DNA of 64,000 nt from Nansenia antarctica (taxonomy: Eukaryota; Chordata; Actinopteri; Argentiniformes; Microstomatidae). Positions 34,301 to 47,716 of this stretch are shown piece after piece (the first letter of the stretch is position 1; each line of letters starts with the position of its first letter). The DNA is taken from positions 96,255,832 through 96,319,831 of the forward strand of contig OZ022339.1 of assembly GCA_963989245.1 (NCBI GenBank), read 5' to 3'. The notes beneath the pieces were generated by a model, which saw only the letters and a program-made list of their open reading frames with translations, ran no database searches and had not been told where the DNA came from. A program made the position numbers and the translations under genes.

Positions 34301-36224
34301 TCCAACAACAACCATCTCCGTAGAGGCCGTTACCACAGCTACCACATCGCCAACAACAGAGAGGAAAACAGAGTCCGCCTCCACCCCTCCCACCTCCTCC
34401 TCTTCCACCACCACTACTCCACCCTTCTCCACCACCTCTATGACCTCCACCACCTCCAGCAGCCACGCTCCCCCTGGCAAACGCAAGTACAGCATCAGCT
34501 GGGACGAGGAAGAAGAGCAGGCACCAGTGGAACCGATAGAACCAGGGGAGACCTCTGAAGACTTACCCCAAAGGAAGCCTGGTAAGGTTTCTGTATATGT
34601 ATATATATTATTTTTTATTTTTTTTTAAATCTATATGTTACGGTACATGTGGGAATACGGTACATGTGGGAAAACTAGGGTTAGGGTTAGGTGCTAGGGT
34701 ACTAGGGTTAGGGTTAGACATGCCAGCATGTACCAAGTCACCCTAGCACCTAACCCTAACCCTAGTTTTCCCACATGTACCGTATTCCCACAAGTACCGT
34801 AACATATACATACATACATACTTTACGCAGGCGTATCCCTGTTGATTTACTGTTCCCGTGCTGCTCTGCTGCTAGCTATGTTTATACTGTGTATTTCTAT
34901 GTATTTTGAATTTTGTAACTGTTTTTAAATGTGTTGTTGTACGGCGACCTTGAGTGCCATGAAAGGCGCCTTATAAAATTAATTTATTATTATTATTATC
35001 ATTATTATTATACACTATATACTGTATATATATATGTATAATGTGGTATAACTGAGTACTGTATGTCCTTCACAGGGGAGTGTAAGGACACTTTGGCCAC
35101 CATCTCAGAACCTGTCACTCACAACACCTACGGTCGCAACGAGGGCGCATGGATGAAGGATCCACTGGCTAATCATGACAAGATCTACGTTACAAACTAC
35201 TACTATGGAAACAACCTACTTGAGTTCCGCAACATGGAAGTCTTTAAACAAGGTACTTAAGTCTTACCAACGCCACAAACGGAGACGACATGAAACAATT
35301 TCACAATCAACCATTCATTTGCTTGTGCTAATTATTGAAGTGGATTCCTTCACAAAGGGCTGTCTTCACAGGCTGTCTTCACCACCTTTTCTGTGGTCTT
35401 TATGGGCAGTTTCCTGGACATGGATTAAGACAGTCTTGGACTAAATCACATTGTCAATGGAAAATGTCCATTGAAGATGCTTTTCAGTCTAGAATAAGGC
35501 TTCATCTGTGTTTGGGGAAACCAGCCCTTTGTGTTAAGGTTAAATAAATGAAAATAAAATGTATGGTCATACTATCTCTCTGCTCTTGTCTCTGTTCCTC
35601 TCATTAGGCCGCTTCACCAACTCCTACAAGCTTCCCTATAACTGGATCGGCACAGGTCACGTAGTCTACGACGGGGCCTTCTATTACAACCGTGCCTTCT
35701 CCCGTGACATCATCAAGTATGACCTACGCCTGCGCCACGTCGAGGCCTGGACCCTGCTGCACGACGCTGTGTTTGAGGAAGCGTCGTCACCATGGCAATG
35801 GCGCGGCCACTCCGACATAGACTTTGCCGTGGACGAGAGCGGCCTGTGGATCATCTACCCTGCGCTGGACGACGAGGGCTTCCTCCAGGAAGTGATTGTT
35901 CTGACTCGGCTGAACCCCAACGACCTCAGCATGCAAAGAGAGACCACCTGGAGAACAGGGCTCCGACGAGAACGCTACGGAAACTGCTTCATCGTGTGTG
36001 GCGTTCTGTACGCGGTCGACAGTTACAACCGCAAGGATGCCAACCTGGCGTACGCCTTTGACACACACACCAACACTCAGATGACTCCCAGAACGCCCTT
36101 CACCAACAACTACACGTACACCACACAAATCGACTACAACCCCAAGGAGAGTAGGCTGTATGCCTGGGACAACGGACACCAGGTCACATACAATTTAAAA
36201 TTTGCCTATGTAGACCCTCTGTAG
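28344..36224 (+). CDS. olfml2b: olfactomedin-like protein 2B (photomedin-type secreted protein)
   Basis: Eight exons: 28344-28532, 29025-29288, 30951-31058, 31627-31794, 32493-32724, 33613-34581, 35076-35252 and 35608-36224, giving 907 residues. ATG 28344 begins a signal peptide (MAKLKFVCVIWCAFLAWCSA); an upstream in-frame GTG is not used. Exon 2 has two Cys clusters (CRCKCVV, CRCACIA), exons 3-4 look coiled-coil-like, exon 6 is a long Thr/Ser-rich mucin-like region, and exons 7-8 form the C-terminal olfactomedin domain from GECKDTLATI to FAYVDPL, with a second Cys in NCFIVCG. The protein should be secreted to the extracellular matrix. It is longer than I recall for mammalian OLFML2B, mostly through exon 6. 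OLFML2A is the alternative, but the tail-to-tail position beside atf6 favours 2B. Confidence 0.9.
28741..28959 (+). mobile_element. tRNA-derived SINE, family C
   Basis: A tRNA-like head (GTGAGTTCAAATCCCGCC as B box) leads to the tail CGCTTTGGATTAAAAGCGTC, the 3' motif common to many fish SINEs. Perfect 16-bp target duplications, ATGTTTATGTTTATGT, flank it at 28725-28740 and 28960-28975. It lies in olfml2b intron 1. Confidence 0.9.
29417..30840. mobile_element. hAT-type element, 1.42 kb, non-autonomous
   Basis: Inverted ends CATGGGCGTCA and TGACGCCCATG, flanked by the 8-bp duplication GTCCTTCC (29409-29416 and 30841-30848). An 8-bp duplication is a hAT hallmark. G-rich subterminal stretches lie at both ends (GGGGGGGACAC, GGGGGGGACACG). 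There is no transposase ORF. It lies in olfml2b intron 2. Confidence 0.85.
32984..33162. mobile_element. hAT-type hairpin MITE, 179 bp
   Basis: A near-perfect palindrome with ends TAGGGGTGGGC and GCCCACCCCTA, flanked by the 8-bp duplication CTAGAGAC (32976-32983 and 33163-33170). Arms carry repeated GATCGAT and TTGGTCGATCACAAA motifs around a central T run. It lies in olfml2b intron 5. Confidence 0.9.
33760..34480 (+). repeat. Thr/Ser-rich mucin-like coding segment of olfml2b exon 6
   Basis: ACC/ACA/ACT-biased codons make a Thr-dominated segment such as TTTSATTTAPTTT. It is not a strict tandem repeat. It explains the long Val-rich and Gly-rich open frames on the opposite strand. Dense O-glycosylation is inferred. 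Confidence 0.75.
34637..34803. mobile_element. TTAGGG-bearing palindromic element, copy B (complete)
   Basis: The outer arms GTTACGGTACATGTGGGAA and the inverse enclose GGGTTA repeats on the left and CCCTAA repeats on the right, with a GCCAGCATGTACC centre. It is 167 bp, flanked by TAT/ATA-rich DNA, in olfml2b intron 6. It matches copies at 22013-22181 and 58075-58271. Confidence 0.85.
34868..34997 (+). mobile_element. LINE 3' tail fragment
   Basis: CGGCGACCTTGAGTGCCATG followed by AAAGGCGCC and ending in (ATT)n. This is a 5'-truncated retrotransposon end typical of fish genomes; the clade was not assigned. Confidence 0.5.
35389..35526. mobile_element. MITE family D, copy 1 (decayed)
   Basis: It contains GACTAAATCACA, CATTGAAGATGCTTTT and inverted ends around GGCAGTTTCC and GGAAACCAGCCC. 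It matches the better copy at 47469-47594 and lies in olfml2b intron 7. Confidence 0.65.
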
Positions 36225-36896
36225 GAGGGAGGCCAAAGGTTTATGGCACTTTTTGTATAAAAGAGTTTGAAATGAAAAGAAAGCAGACTAATTCTATGAG
36301 TTTAAGTGGATTGTAGACCAGTCCACTAGGCCATCCTTGTTGTGATGCATCAGCCTTTAAAAAGCGTAATTTTATTCTTTCTCTGAATATGATTTCTGGG
36401 CACAACATTCAGCCTCTTTGTCAACTGATTATTTTTCTTCACCTGACAAATTTAAAGAGTAGTGAAGCTATGTGAAACTGTTGCTGCAACCTATATAGCA
36501 TAGTTGTATATACTGTAATATAAAACCATTGAAAGATACATGAATGTAGAGACGATGTCCGGGGAAGTCCTAATCAGGCCTTGGGTGTAAAGGAAGCAAT
36601 ACATTTATACAGACAACAATAAACATACAGACAACACTTAAAAACAATACTTGTTTTTAAGTGTTCCATCAACACTGTTTATTACCAATTATGAAAACAT
36701 AACATGGGTGGGTCAACATCACTATTTTGTGTTATACACTTTTATACTTTATTTTTATATACCTTTTTTTCTTTGAATCTCTGTACATATATACCATGCT
36801 TTGTTGACATATCACAAATAGCTGTTGATCTTTTGTCTTGTGAAAGCACTTATTACTTTTATATCAGATAGTACCGTACTGTTTTGAAGAGACTAC

Positions 36897-36902
36897 AATA
36901 AA
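36897..36902 (+). terminator. AATAAA poly(A) signal, olfml2b
   Basis: Canonical AATAAA 670 bp after the olfml2b stop, followed by a T/G-rich stretch near 36920-36940. It closes the olfml2b transcript before the convergent atf6 3' end. Confidence 0.7.
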
Positions 36903-36905
36903 AGA

Positions 36906-39446
36906 CTGCGAGTATGAACAGAAAATGTCTCCTGTGTAGGTTTTTAATTCACAGTTGAAGTCAAAGTGGCTATAATTACCTCCTGTAAGCGGTAATCTAA
37001 TATGAAAACTGTCGGAACAGGACGGAGAGCATCTGGCTTAAAAAAAGACAAAAAAGACCCACAAGTCTGGAAAAAAAAACAGGAGCATTCCACACTGTAA
37101 TTGTCCTTGTCTCTTACTTAAATCAATTGAGTTACTGTAGCTCAAACCATCCAGCAGTGCATACTCTATAAAGGACCCATTTCAACCCCTTTCCATTTCA
37201 TACATTACATTTCTGGAGTCACTTGACCCAAGAAGGAAATAGTCAGGAATCCTCCCCATACCCATACAGACACACACACACACACACACACATTCAATGT
37301 CAATCCAGTGTTTTATTGACTTGTGATACAAAAACATGTTTTTATCACAGGACATAGTCAAAATAATGTAATTGTTCTGAATGAAATGCAGTTTCAAAAT
37401 ACTTGATATATATATATATATATATAATAGCCAATTTCCATATTCATACACCACGATAGAAAACAGAAATGAGTGGAAAGGGCCACATTAAAGGGCTGAA
37501 CTAGAGGATCTACGGAGGATATCAGAATTTTCAAACACAACGCTAAAAAAAACATGACATTAACAGGAGGGGAAATCAAACCTTTAGGCTATTGCTTTGT
37601 TAAATTAACCCTCAACCGATGATAATAGAATATATTATATGCAGTACTCCACACTCCAAAACACCCAACTTCCGAACTAGCTACTGCCGTTGTCCCTATA
37701 ATAATGTAGTACTCAAACTTCACTTCCCTTGTTCCCTGACCTGACAGGCAAAACATTGGGGTATCTACAGAACAGCATACTAGCCACAGAAAACAAAGCT
37801 AGTATCTACATCTAAACAAAGTATCAATGGGCCAGTAGAACACAACAAAACATTTAAAGATCAATGACTGAATGTCCAGATTGCTTTGCTTCTGAAAAGT
37901 TGTACTCTGATCAACTTGTGTTATTCAAAATTGAATTGACTGTATCATACAGTATACACCATGATGCAACAAAGCTTTCGGTATCTTTTCAACAGCATTC
38001 CTTAAAAAAATAGATTTTCAGTGGGCAATACATTCTGTAAGTACAGGGATTCTCCGCAAACAGAAAAGGCTTCTTTCTTTTAAGTGCACTTCAATAAAAG
38101 TGCAATTAGACAAAGTGGACGGACAGGTCAGGGTTAAAATATCCTTTGCCGCTATGACAACTAACCAAACGCACAAAGGTTGTGTATGCCGAGTAGTGCT
38201 CTTTACCAACATGTTGAGGTTAATTGATTTATGTGGTCAGAGTTTTCAGAGATTTTTCATAGAAATTATATCAGCTGGTAATAGTACATTTGCCCAATAA
38301 AAATTAATTCAATGTCATACAAAGAAAAAAATTACCTTCATGTGGCCAACATCACGTCCTTCAATATTTTCGCTCATCTCCAAATTAAACCTAAAATCAT
38401 AATCTTCTCATTTGCAAAAAATTAGAAGACGATTATACACATTGACTATATTCATATTAAATGTACTTTCATAGATATTTATTTTCAAAAATAATTAATT
38501 GGAGATGTGGCTTTGCATCCCAAGACAGAGAATCAGCAGAGGACTTAAATAAATAACTTTCCGCAGAATATCACACGAATAGTAGTATACAGGACAAGTA
38601 CAGTGCAAACAGAGGTTCAGAAACAAACAAAGGTTCTTCATAAGCTGTACAATGACGAAAACAAAACAACAGAAAAACTAAACGGTGACCCAAAACCTTT
38701 TAGACTTTAGTGGTTGGACTGCTAGCTTTTACTGATTTCTTCCTGAGTACAGCATGGTTCCTCTATTTGCTGAAATCATTTATTACACCAAGCATCAAGA
38801 GCATCACAGACATATTTAATTAGCTTCAATTAGTTTCTCGGAAAGGCTAAACAGTTAAAGAAGGCAAAAGCAGGAGAAGGAGGGAGGGAACAGAGAAAGT
38901 AAAATGGCAGCCTTGGGGGGAAACGCTATGGGGGTAAAAGTATTTGTGTTATGACGGGGTGACTCAGGGTTCAACGCTTTGCTCCCTGCTGTTGTCCAGC
39001 AATTACCCTGTTGCGGGGAGTCTGAAGCCACAGGGAGCAGTCAGTCCAGCCACACACAGAGTGAGGGCCTTGTCTTAGGCCCCCTTCAACCGTGACGGAC
39101 ATCAAAGATGAGGATGAATGTAGAAAACTGACACTGACCATTTGAGATACCTTCTCATTCCAAGACTATGTACACTTGGTCATAACTCCAAGTTCACATT
39201 CACCCAAATCAAGGATAGACAAAAAATAAACAATTCAGACAACATCTTGTCAAATGTATATCATATTTAAAATAATTCAATATCTAAAAAATTAGAAAGA
39301 CTGTGTGTGTGTGTAGAGAAAGATCTGTACTCTAAAATTCTAGGATCATGTTTCTTTTTTTCCCCAGTTCAAAATGTTTTTTCAGTCAATGTTTTCATTT
39401 TTCTGGTTGGTTCTGAGCTCTGCTATCAGTTGGTTGATGTTTTTTT
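36906..39446 (-). other. Probable atf6 3'UTR
   Basis: No credible coding sequence in 2.5 kb directly downstream of the atf6 stop. A minus-strand AATAAA at 37312-37317, just inside a CA run (37269-37291), would give a 3'UTR of about 2.1 kb. A second minus-strand candidate was not chosen. The gap to the olfml2b signal would be only about 0.4 kb. Confidence 0.45.
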
Positions 39447-39898
39447 TCACGCAGAACCCATGAGCACCCCAACGGGAGGTGGGGCTTGGCTGTCAGCTGT
39501 TGAGGGTGGGTAGAGGGTGTCAGTGCGGTTGACACGAAGGAACGGTGGGATACTAGAGGACTTGATGTGGAGGATCCTGGTATCTGTGACCTCACAGTCA
39601 ATCTGCATCATCACCTCAAACTCTCCGTCCTTTATCACACTGTCTGTAATAGGACAGAGAGAGGGACAAAAAAGAGGAGAAAAAACACAGAGCTGATTAG
39701 AATTCATCACAAATGAATACATCAATGGCATAAAGGAAATATTCAACATTTAACAGAGGGTAAAAGCAGCTAAATTGTAGCTTGATTGAAGATTTGTTCA
39801 TCATCCACTGTTGATGACAAAGCAAAAAAGACTCAACAATACAAAAGATTGTATTCTATTCCTTCGTTTCAATCTAACTGGGCTTAGTCACACACACT

Positions 39899-39939
<41 letters not shown>

Positions 39940-42900
39940 CTTTCCTCTTGTATCCCTTTCAGAAAGGGACGATATGACCCTAAGGAGACAGCGCTTTGGG
40001 GTGAGGGTTGAGAGGTCATATTGTGGAGTGGGCGGTCGGTGGTTAAGAGCCGGAGCAGAAGGATGGTGGGGGACGGCAGATGGAGACCAGAGGTGAGTCA
40101 CACACTGGCCCTCTCTCCCGTAGAGATAAACACAACAGTTATAAACAAAAGAAGACATGCAAATCAAGGGGAGGAAGAAAAAAAGAAAGAAAGAAAGAAA
40201 GAAAGAGAGAAAGAAAGAGAGAGAGAGAGAGAGAGAGAAAGCCCCCTGACAAGAGTGTGTGTGTGTGTGTGGGGGGGGGGGGGACAGAGAGAGGTTGATC
40301 AATGACAATGCGTCAGGTTTTGTTTCTGAGCGAACCCCAGAGACTGCAGTAGTGCAGATGGGGCCAGGTCAGCACAGCTCAAAACTGACGCTGTGCAACT
40401 TTAAAGGCACTAAGCATTACCACAAACAAGGTCACCGTGCTCCTGCCAGTGTGGATGTCACAAACAAGTCATCGAAGATTGGATTATGTCCAGAAATCAT
40501 AAACTAGAGAACTCTTTCTTTTAGAATAACTAAGACAACACTACCAGTTGGATTTTTTTTTTCTTTTTACAAATGGTGTCAGTAAAATGTTGACTGATAT
40601 CCTATAAGACAGATATTTTGTCTGTTATGTATGAAAAGTTAAGAAGGGCTGTCTACACTTGCCACAAAAGCTACACCAAGAGGAAGTCAAGCAATGACAG
40701 CAGTTCTCTTTAATGGGCTGACTTGTAAAATATCTCTTGTTAACACAACCCCCCCCCAAACAGCATGTAGAGTATTTATGAATGGGATCCCTGCGAGCGT
40801 CTACGGTTTACATTACTGCACCACCGACACTTCACAGACTCCTATATCTCCTATTATGGCTTCTTATATGGGGCGGCTACAGGGACAGGGACAGGCTAGT
40901 AGTGCCACAATAACACACACACCATATGGACTGGACAAGACCTGTACACCTCCTCATCCACGTTTACTGCAGTCTCATATGACCCAGAAAAGGGGGCTGA
41001 GGAAAGCTTTAAAAACGCCTAAGAGCACTGGCGGTAGGTACAGCCCAGTCTTTTTCCAGAGACACCTGTTCAAGGCATTAGCTTCTACAACCCCACCATA
41101 GGGTTTCTATACGGTTGGGAGGCTCAGAGGGTTTCATCAGATGGTGCACTGACTATACGATGGCTCCGTCTCCAGCTGGGGAGATTCCCTGGATGATAAT
41201 ATCTATGGAAAGTAAGGAAACGTAACACTGTGTGACTGTCAATAAGCTTCCTCTTTTGCAGCTGGTGCAGGACTGGGTCTATTAAAATGACTATAGTATT
41301 TAAACAGGCATCTCTGCAAGTCGCCCTAAGGTAAGGGTTTTTATATCTTGTCACAGTAGATTCTGCATCAATTGGGGTGGGAGACAATAAGAAATGAGAA
41401 TCCCATCTCCAATACCACATCTCAATGTTTACACAGTCTGTTGGGTAGAGAAAATGATCATTACATCTAGGCTATTCCTCATACGCCTCCTCAACGTTTC
41501 TTCAGACTATTTGCATCTATGTCTGGCAGATCACTAAGTATCCAAATTGTACTCAGTCCACTGATTGAGCGGGCCATAACACTGGGACAGTACACACGCA
41601 AACACGGGCCGGACTTCAAACAGCAGGACTTTGAGGCAGCTGCCAAAAGCCCCTTCAGAAAACGAGCCGTCTGTCTGCCAGGTCTCCCCTCTCTCCCTTC
41701 TACTTGTGCCATCTGGAGACATTCCAGAAAGTTCCTTCTCTGCCCTTTCAGTTGGCAGCTTGCTCCACTGTTGTGCCAGTGTGTGGTGATTAGGCCCTCC
41801 GGCTCTGACAACAGAACATTAGAGGAAACTCAAGAGGGCATCTCTGTGGAAGCTGTTTGCCACTTTTTGCATAGAGATCCATCGAGATGAGAATGGGCAT
41901 ATTATTTGAGAAGGGTAGTTTTGCATCCAAAAAGGAAACAATTTGTCAATCGTTATAGGCAATTTGAATCAATAAAAAGAAATTAGGACCCACTGAGAGA
42001 TTCAGTGGGCCATTTAAACATTCTACCTACTGTACTGGACCAAGCCAGCCAATTTCCACTTGACACCTGCAAACTAGGGAAAGTAATAGAGAGAATATGA
42101 TCACCGGAATGTCCCTATAGTCCCTTGGTCATTGGTCATGTGTGGCATTCTACAATACAAATGGAGCAGGTAATGTTAATCCCAATCACCAAACCCGTCA
42201 CCCCAATAGGAAACATCATAAGCCAAAATCGGGACACAGTCTAGAACAATTCAGAACGATTATTTGGATTTCAATATGAAATAAGCAAGAAAAACTGAGG
42301 CAGTGCTCGACATTTCAGCTAATTGCCTTTCGGAAACTCCAGACACAATCTCAAGGTTTGTCCTTAACAAATGGGGGCAAGCTTGGCCAGCAAAAGAGAC
42401 ATGGCATAGTGCTCCTTCGCAGCATTCTTTGTGTTAAAAAAACCTGGCCTGATATCATTGGTGGTGGTGGTGTTTTTGTCTCTAGTGGTTAAGGTTGAGA
42501 TAAGACCTTACATAGGAAAGTCTGACCCCGACTACTGCTTACACAAGGTGCTCTACCATGAAACCCTGTTACACTTCGCCTCTGTTGGGAACCTAAAGAA
42601 GAACCCAAATAAGGAAAAAGAAAGGTACTGTAGGCTGCAGGATGCGTGTGCCCGTGAGTGCATGTGAGCGTGAACGTGACGATAACCCACAGTGAAACCA
42701 CCTGTAATCCCAAAAGATTACGTCATTCCCTAACATTCCTTACATCTAAACATGTCACTTCCAATCGATTGAGCTGCTTTCAAACGAAGGAGATCATTAA
42801 ATAAACACTTGAGAGAGACAGCCTTGCTCCTTATAAGGTGCCAACGTTACAGCCAGAAATATTTGAGAATCATAGAAGTCAACGTCAACTCCCAAGTTTT

Positions 42901-45274
42901 TACAGAACCCCTGAACCGTAGATATACTGCCAGACAGAAAATATCTGATGGCATACATCAAAGTCCCAATCCCCAATCGCATGTTATAATCCAGGACAGA
43001 CCAAACCATCGTTCTCTATTAGCAGAACCAATCCACCTCCTCCAGATGAAAGCCATTTCGTGACTAGGGGGTGGGGGTGGGGGTGGGGGGGCATTCCTAA
43101 ACAAGAGCAAGACAGAGCTGGAAAGAATTACCCTCTACCGGGTGGAGCAATCATGGATATTGAGGGGGACCGAGTTGTTGCTATTCTAAGAGTCTCGCCC
43201 CACTAACAAAGTACATTTTACACACATAATCACTTCAGAGTTTCAAACTGATATTACATACATGTATAATGTTCCCCAGATACTCTGTCATCTGTGTGAC
43301 ATGTGGAACTGTATGAGTGGGAGGAGGGCCATGTGTGTCTGCTGTATTAGAGACCTAACCCCCTCCCCCCGCCCCCCCTTTGCTGCTGTGTCAGTCAGTC
43401 TCTCTGTCCAGGTGTGTGTAGGTACACAACACAACACTGGTCAGGTCAGGTCAGGTCAGGTCCAGAGCAACCAAGAGCAGTGCTTGACATCTGCAACTGA
43501 GGCTCCAACGGAGTCATCTGAAAAACGGAGCAAGGACTTTATTTGAAACATCATTCTTTTTTAAAGTGCTAAAATAAGTTGACAGTGGGAATGCGATGCA
43601 ATATTCTCCTAACACTAAAAACTACCGTTGGGCCTCTATGCTCATGCCAAAACACCAAACCATTAAACGAGATGGAACCAAACCAAGCGTCCTTTAAATA
43701 AATGTCAATCTGGAATGAGAACAAAAGACACAACGTTTTGATTTTGCGGGGGTATGTGTGCATGCACCCACAACAAGATCCTGCGATTCAAAGATGCTTT
43801 TTTTGTGGTGACTTAACATCTTACAGAGTCAGTGTCATCTCCTGAATGCAACCATTGTTTGGGGGATTCAGAGCAATTAGTTGAAAAAGCAGCGATAGGA
43901 TTTCACCATTTTCTCGACATCAATGAACCATCTGACCAGGGTGGCCTTAACATTCCTCCCTGACAAGACCTACCAAGAACAATGTTTACCTTCATCCATC
44001 TTCATCTGCTAAAAGTACCCCAGAGAGTATTTCCCAATGCCCCTGCTCTTCCCTGCTGAGTAAGAGGATCAGATTCCACTGATTCACTCCTCCCTGCGAA
44101 AGCTAGCCAACCGTTAATCGAATTTGAGGCTATGACCAGAGCCAGAAACGGAGGATGAGAGAATGAGAAAATAGAGAGGGTGGATTAGGATTCTCACAAC
44201 CCCATAATGGCCAAGCCACGTCTCTCTGAACACCAAACCATTCTCAGGTCAGAGGTCACCGGCCTTCTCTAAGCCAATGGGGCTTTAAATAGTGTTGAGG
44301 GACCTGATAGACCCCAGCACTAGAGTAAAGGCATGGCAAATGGACACCGAGCATGGCGCCAGTCACCTTTGACCTCTCCCATTAAAGCAGAACAGTACTG
44401 GTGATCCAGAACACTAAGGACCATAGAGAGCTATTATGATGTCATGGAAATCCAGACCAAGCATAAACAAACAACGTTTCAGTTAAGTGTTGGAAACGGT
44501 TTGGCTACAAGAGCAGGACCCAAAAAAATATACCAGGCCTAATATTTCATCTATGACTCATATATTTATATCGACAGAATGTTGAACAAATCACTGAGGT
44601 CTCAAGAGGTGAACTTCTGCTTGCTTGAGCTTAAGGTATCAAGACATTATCGTGACGTTAGAATTATAAGGTTCTGTCTCCATATTTGGTCAAAATTTAG
44701 TTTTTTTACATAATCTGATCCATTAGGTGTTTATTATTGCCTGTGTGGTGTTATTTTTAAAATGTTGACATTTTTGAGTTAGTAATTAATAAAATGCAAA
44801 GGTTCCATCTCACAAAACATAATGGAATGTAAAAACTTTGACGCTCAATATCTCTGAACTGCCCTAAACGGAGATAGAACCGTATAATTCTAAGCTCACG
44901 ATATGTCAAACCTTACAATCCCAGTATTGCTTTGAAGACTTGACCAAACCCAATACTCCTCCTTATATGGCAGTGGAGCATACAGACACATTAAATAAAT
45001 GACTGCTCTTCAAGTGAGCCCACTGCCCACTGCCCACTGAACATGCACAGTTAAGTGGCTGGGAAAACAACCCCCCCCCCTGCACAACATCACATTATAA
45101 AGGTTGTCCACACATAGAACTTGGGGGTGGTGGTGATGGTGTGTGTGTGGTGGGGGGGGGGGGGGGGGGGGGGAGGGGTTCTTATAGTCTGAGTGTGTGG
45201 ATGGTAACAGAACTGAGTGTACCCATGATGACTCAGTGATTGAGTTTCTCCACTCACTCGTCTCCATTGTGTGT

Positions 45275-45328
<54 letters not shown>

Positions 45329-47659
45329 AGCTGTGGAATCGGTGGTGCAGGAGTTGACACTCCGACATGTCTCAGAATAGACCAGTGTATATAATCAGTG
45401 GCTGAGGCATCATAATAGGGACCAAATTATGGGAAACCAGGATGGGTTCTGAGGGAGGAAGACCCTTCACCCCTCACACCACACAGGAATCAAATCACGA
45501 GTATATGACATGTATAAAAATAGAATTAAATATAAATATATGTTAATCCTGAGAGCATAGAGCAGAATCAAACGTCCAGAAACGTCCACCGTTTAAATCC
45601 TGTAATGTTTCATTCAAAAAAACAAGCAATTGTATTTAAGAAAGTGTAGAAATACAGTATAAAGGGTCTTGTGCCACCTGCAGAAATGGTAAATGGACTG
45701 CACTTATATAGCGCCTTATTCCAAAGCGCTTTACAACAACCTCTCATTCACCCATTCACACACACATTCACACACCAATGGCGGCAAGCTGCCATGCAAG
45801 GCGCCGGCCCGCTCACTCGGAGCAATTTGGGGTTCAGTGTCTTGCCCAAGGACACTTCGACATGTGGCCAGGCGGGGTTCGAACCGCCGATCTGCCGACC
45901 TTGCGATCATTAGACACCGTCTCTACCTCCTGCGCCACAGCCGCCCAAAAGACCCAGTGTGGAGAGCTGCTGTTGGAAGTTCTCCCTATGTCCTGACACA
46001 GATAGGATCTGTTTACCCTTGTGTGGCACAGCCTCTCCAACCTGTAGATAAGCGCTATGTAAACACTGCAGAACATAGCTCGTCTGGGCTAGCCATTACG
46101 CCTGAGTGCCTGTCAGAGGAAGAGCAAACATACTGTCACGCGGTCCCACAGCAGTGCACCATTAGTCTGCGTGAGGGACGAGCATGAAACCCAAATGTAA
46201 TAATAACTCACTTATACACAACTTGGTCCAAAAATACAATAGGCCAATCAGTGAATAATGTAAACAAACCAGTGAACTGAAAAAGATGAGCGAGAGAGAG
46301 AGACAGAGAGAGAGAGAACATAATTCGAGTGTTATGTATGATTATGTCTGTGTTCGTTTTTCTTACCGTTAATGTTCATCGCTGGCAGGACCACCGACAT
46401 CTTGGGTCGACTTCCTTTGTTGTGGCTGGTGGCAGGAAGTAAAAGGTGATCCTGAAAACAAAGGACAAGAGGGTTGGGTCAGATGTCTTTTACACTGTGG
46501 AGACAAATATTCAATGCATGTGAATCGAAGGAGAAGCATCTGACAGCCCTTTACAACATTCATGTCTTGAGATGCAGCTGCAGTTGGTTTCCATACACTC
46601 ACAAGCAAGATTAGCAACTGAATCGTTGAAAAGTGCAGTGGAACTATAGTCTGAGTGAGCAGGTAAAACTATAGACACCAGTACACACAGCGACATCAGA
46701 CCATGTGACAGTGAGGCGCCAACACTGGCAGTACGACACACTCAAACGAGTACAATGAGGTTAGAAAGTCAAAGCCAAAGACAACAGTTCACATGAAAGA
46801 ACCCTCACATGACAAGGAGTCGTAAACATGGCATTCGGCAATCATACGACTCCCATATGGGCTGGTCTCTTGCCCCCACAGTTCAAAGGTTTAGAATACT
46901 ATAGCTGTGAAGCACAGTAAAATCCCTCTAATGTTTACATTATGTTTTGGGAACTGGTTTACTGGAATGTTAGCATAACACTACTTAGCGACACTGAGTC
47001 CTGAGACAAACGATTGCATGACGCAGCAAGGCGACGACAATATAACGTGTCCTATCCGTCTTAAACTGAAATGTGGAGCTTGATATACAAAAACGAACGA
47101 TAGAGTTAGAGAGTGGTTCTAATCTAGGTAAATTACATCCATTCAGAAGAAGCTGGAAGAGGAAGAAGAATGCTGTTGGGATGGTAAACATGTGTGAGCC
47201 AGTCCCCCCCCCCCCCCCCACCCTCCCCAAAACTCATTCTATTCCTGGCCTCTGGCAGAGAGAATACACAGTCAAATCCACGAGGACTCTCTTTTTCTCT
47301 CCTTCTTCTCCCTACATGCATCGACTTGCCATCGCTTCAGCTCTGGACCCGACTTAATTGCCGAAAGATGTACAGATAGCACACAGATGGAAAACCTGAC
47401 CATCTTGTTTTTTCCCCTCTATCTGGAGTTAAGTAGAGCATAGCGAGAAAGATCAGTTGAAACATATATTGCCGGTTTCACAGACAAGGCTTAAGCCTAG
47501 TCCTGGACTAAATCACACTTTCAATGTAAAATCTCCATTGAAGATGCTTTTTAGTCCAGGATTAGGTTTAAGCCTTGTCTGTGAAACTGGCCCATAGAGA
47601 GATAGAGAGAGAGTGAGAGAGAGAGAGAGAGAGATAGAGAGAGAGAGAAAGAGAGAGAA

Positions 47660-47716
<57 letters not shown>

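Noticed and set aside
33947..34495. Minus-strand 182-residue Val-rich open frame
   Set aside because: Antisense shadow of the Thr-rich olfml2b exon 6.
40694..41101. Plus-strand 135-residue open frame
   Set aside because: Inside an atf6 intron, opposite strand, no recognisable domain and no codon or splice support.
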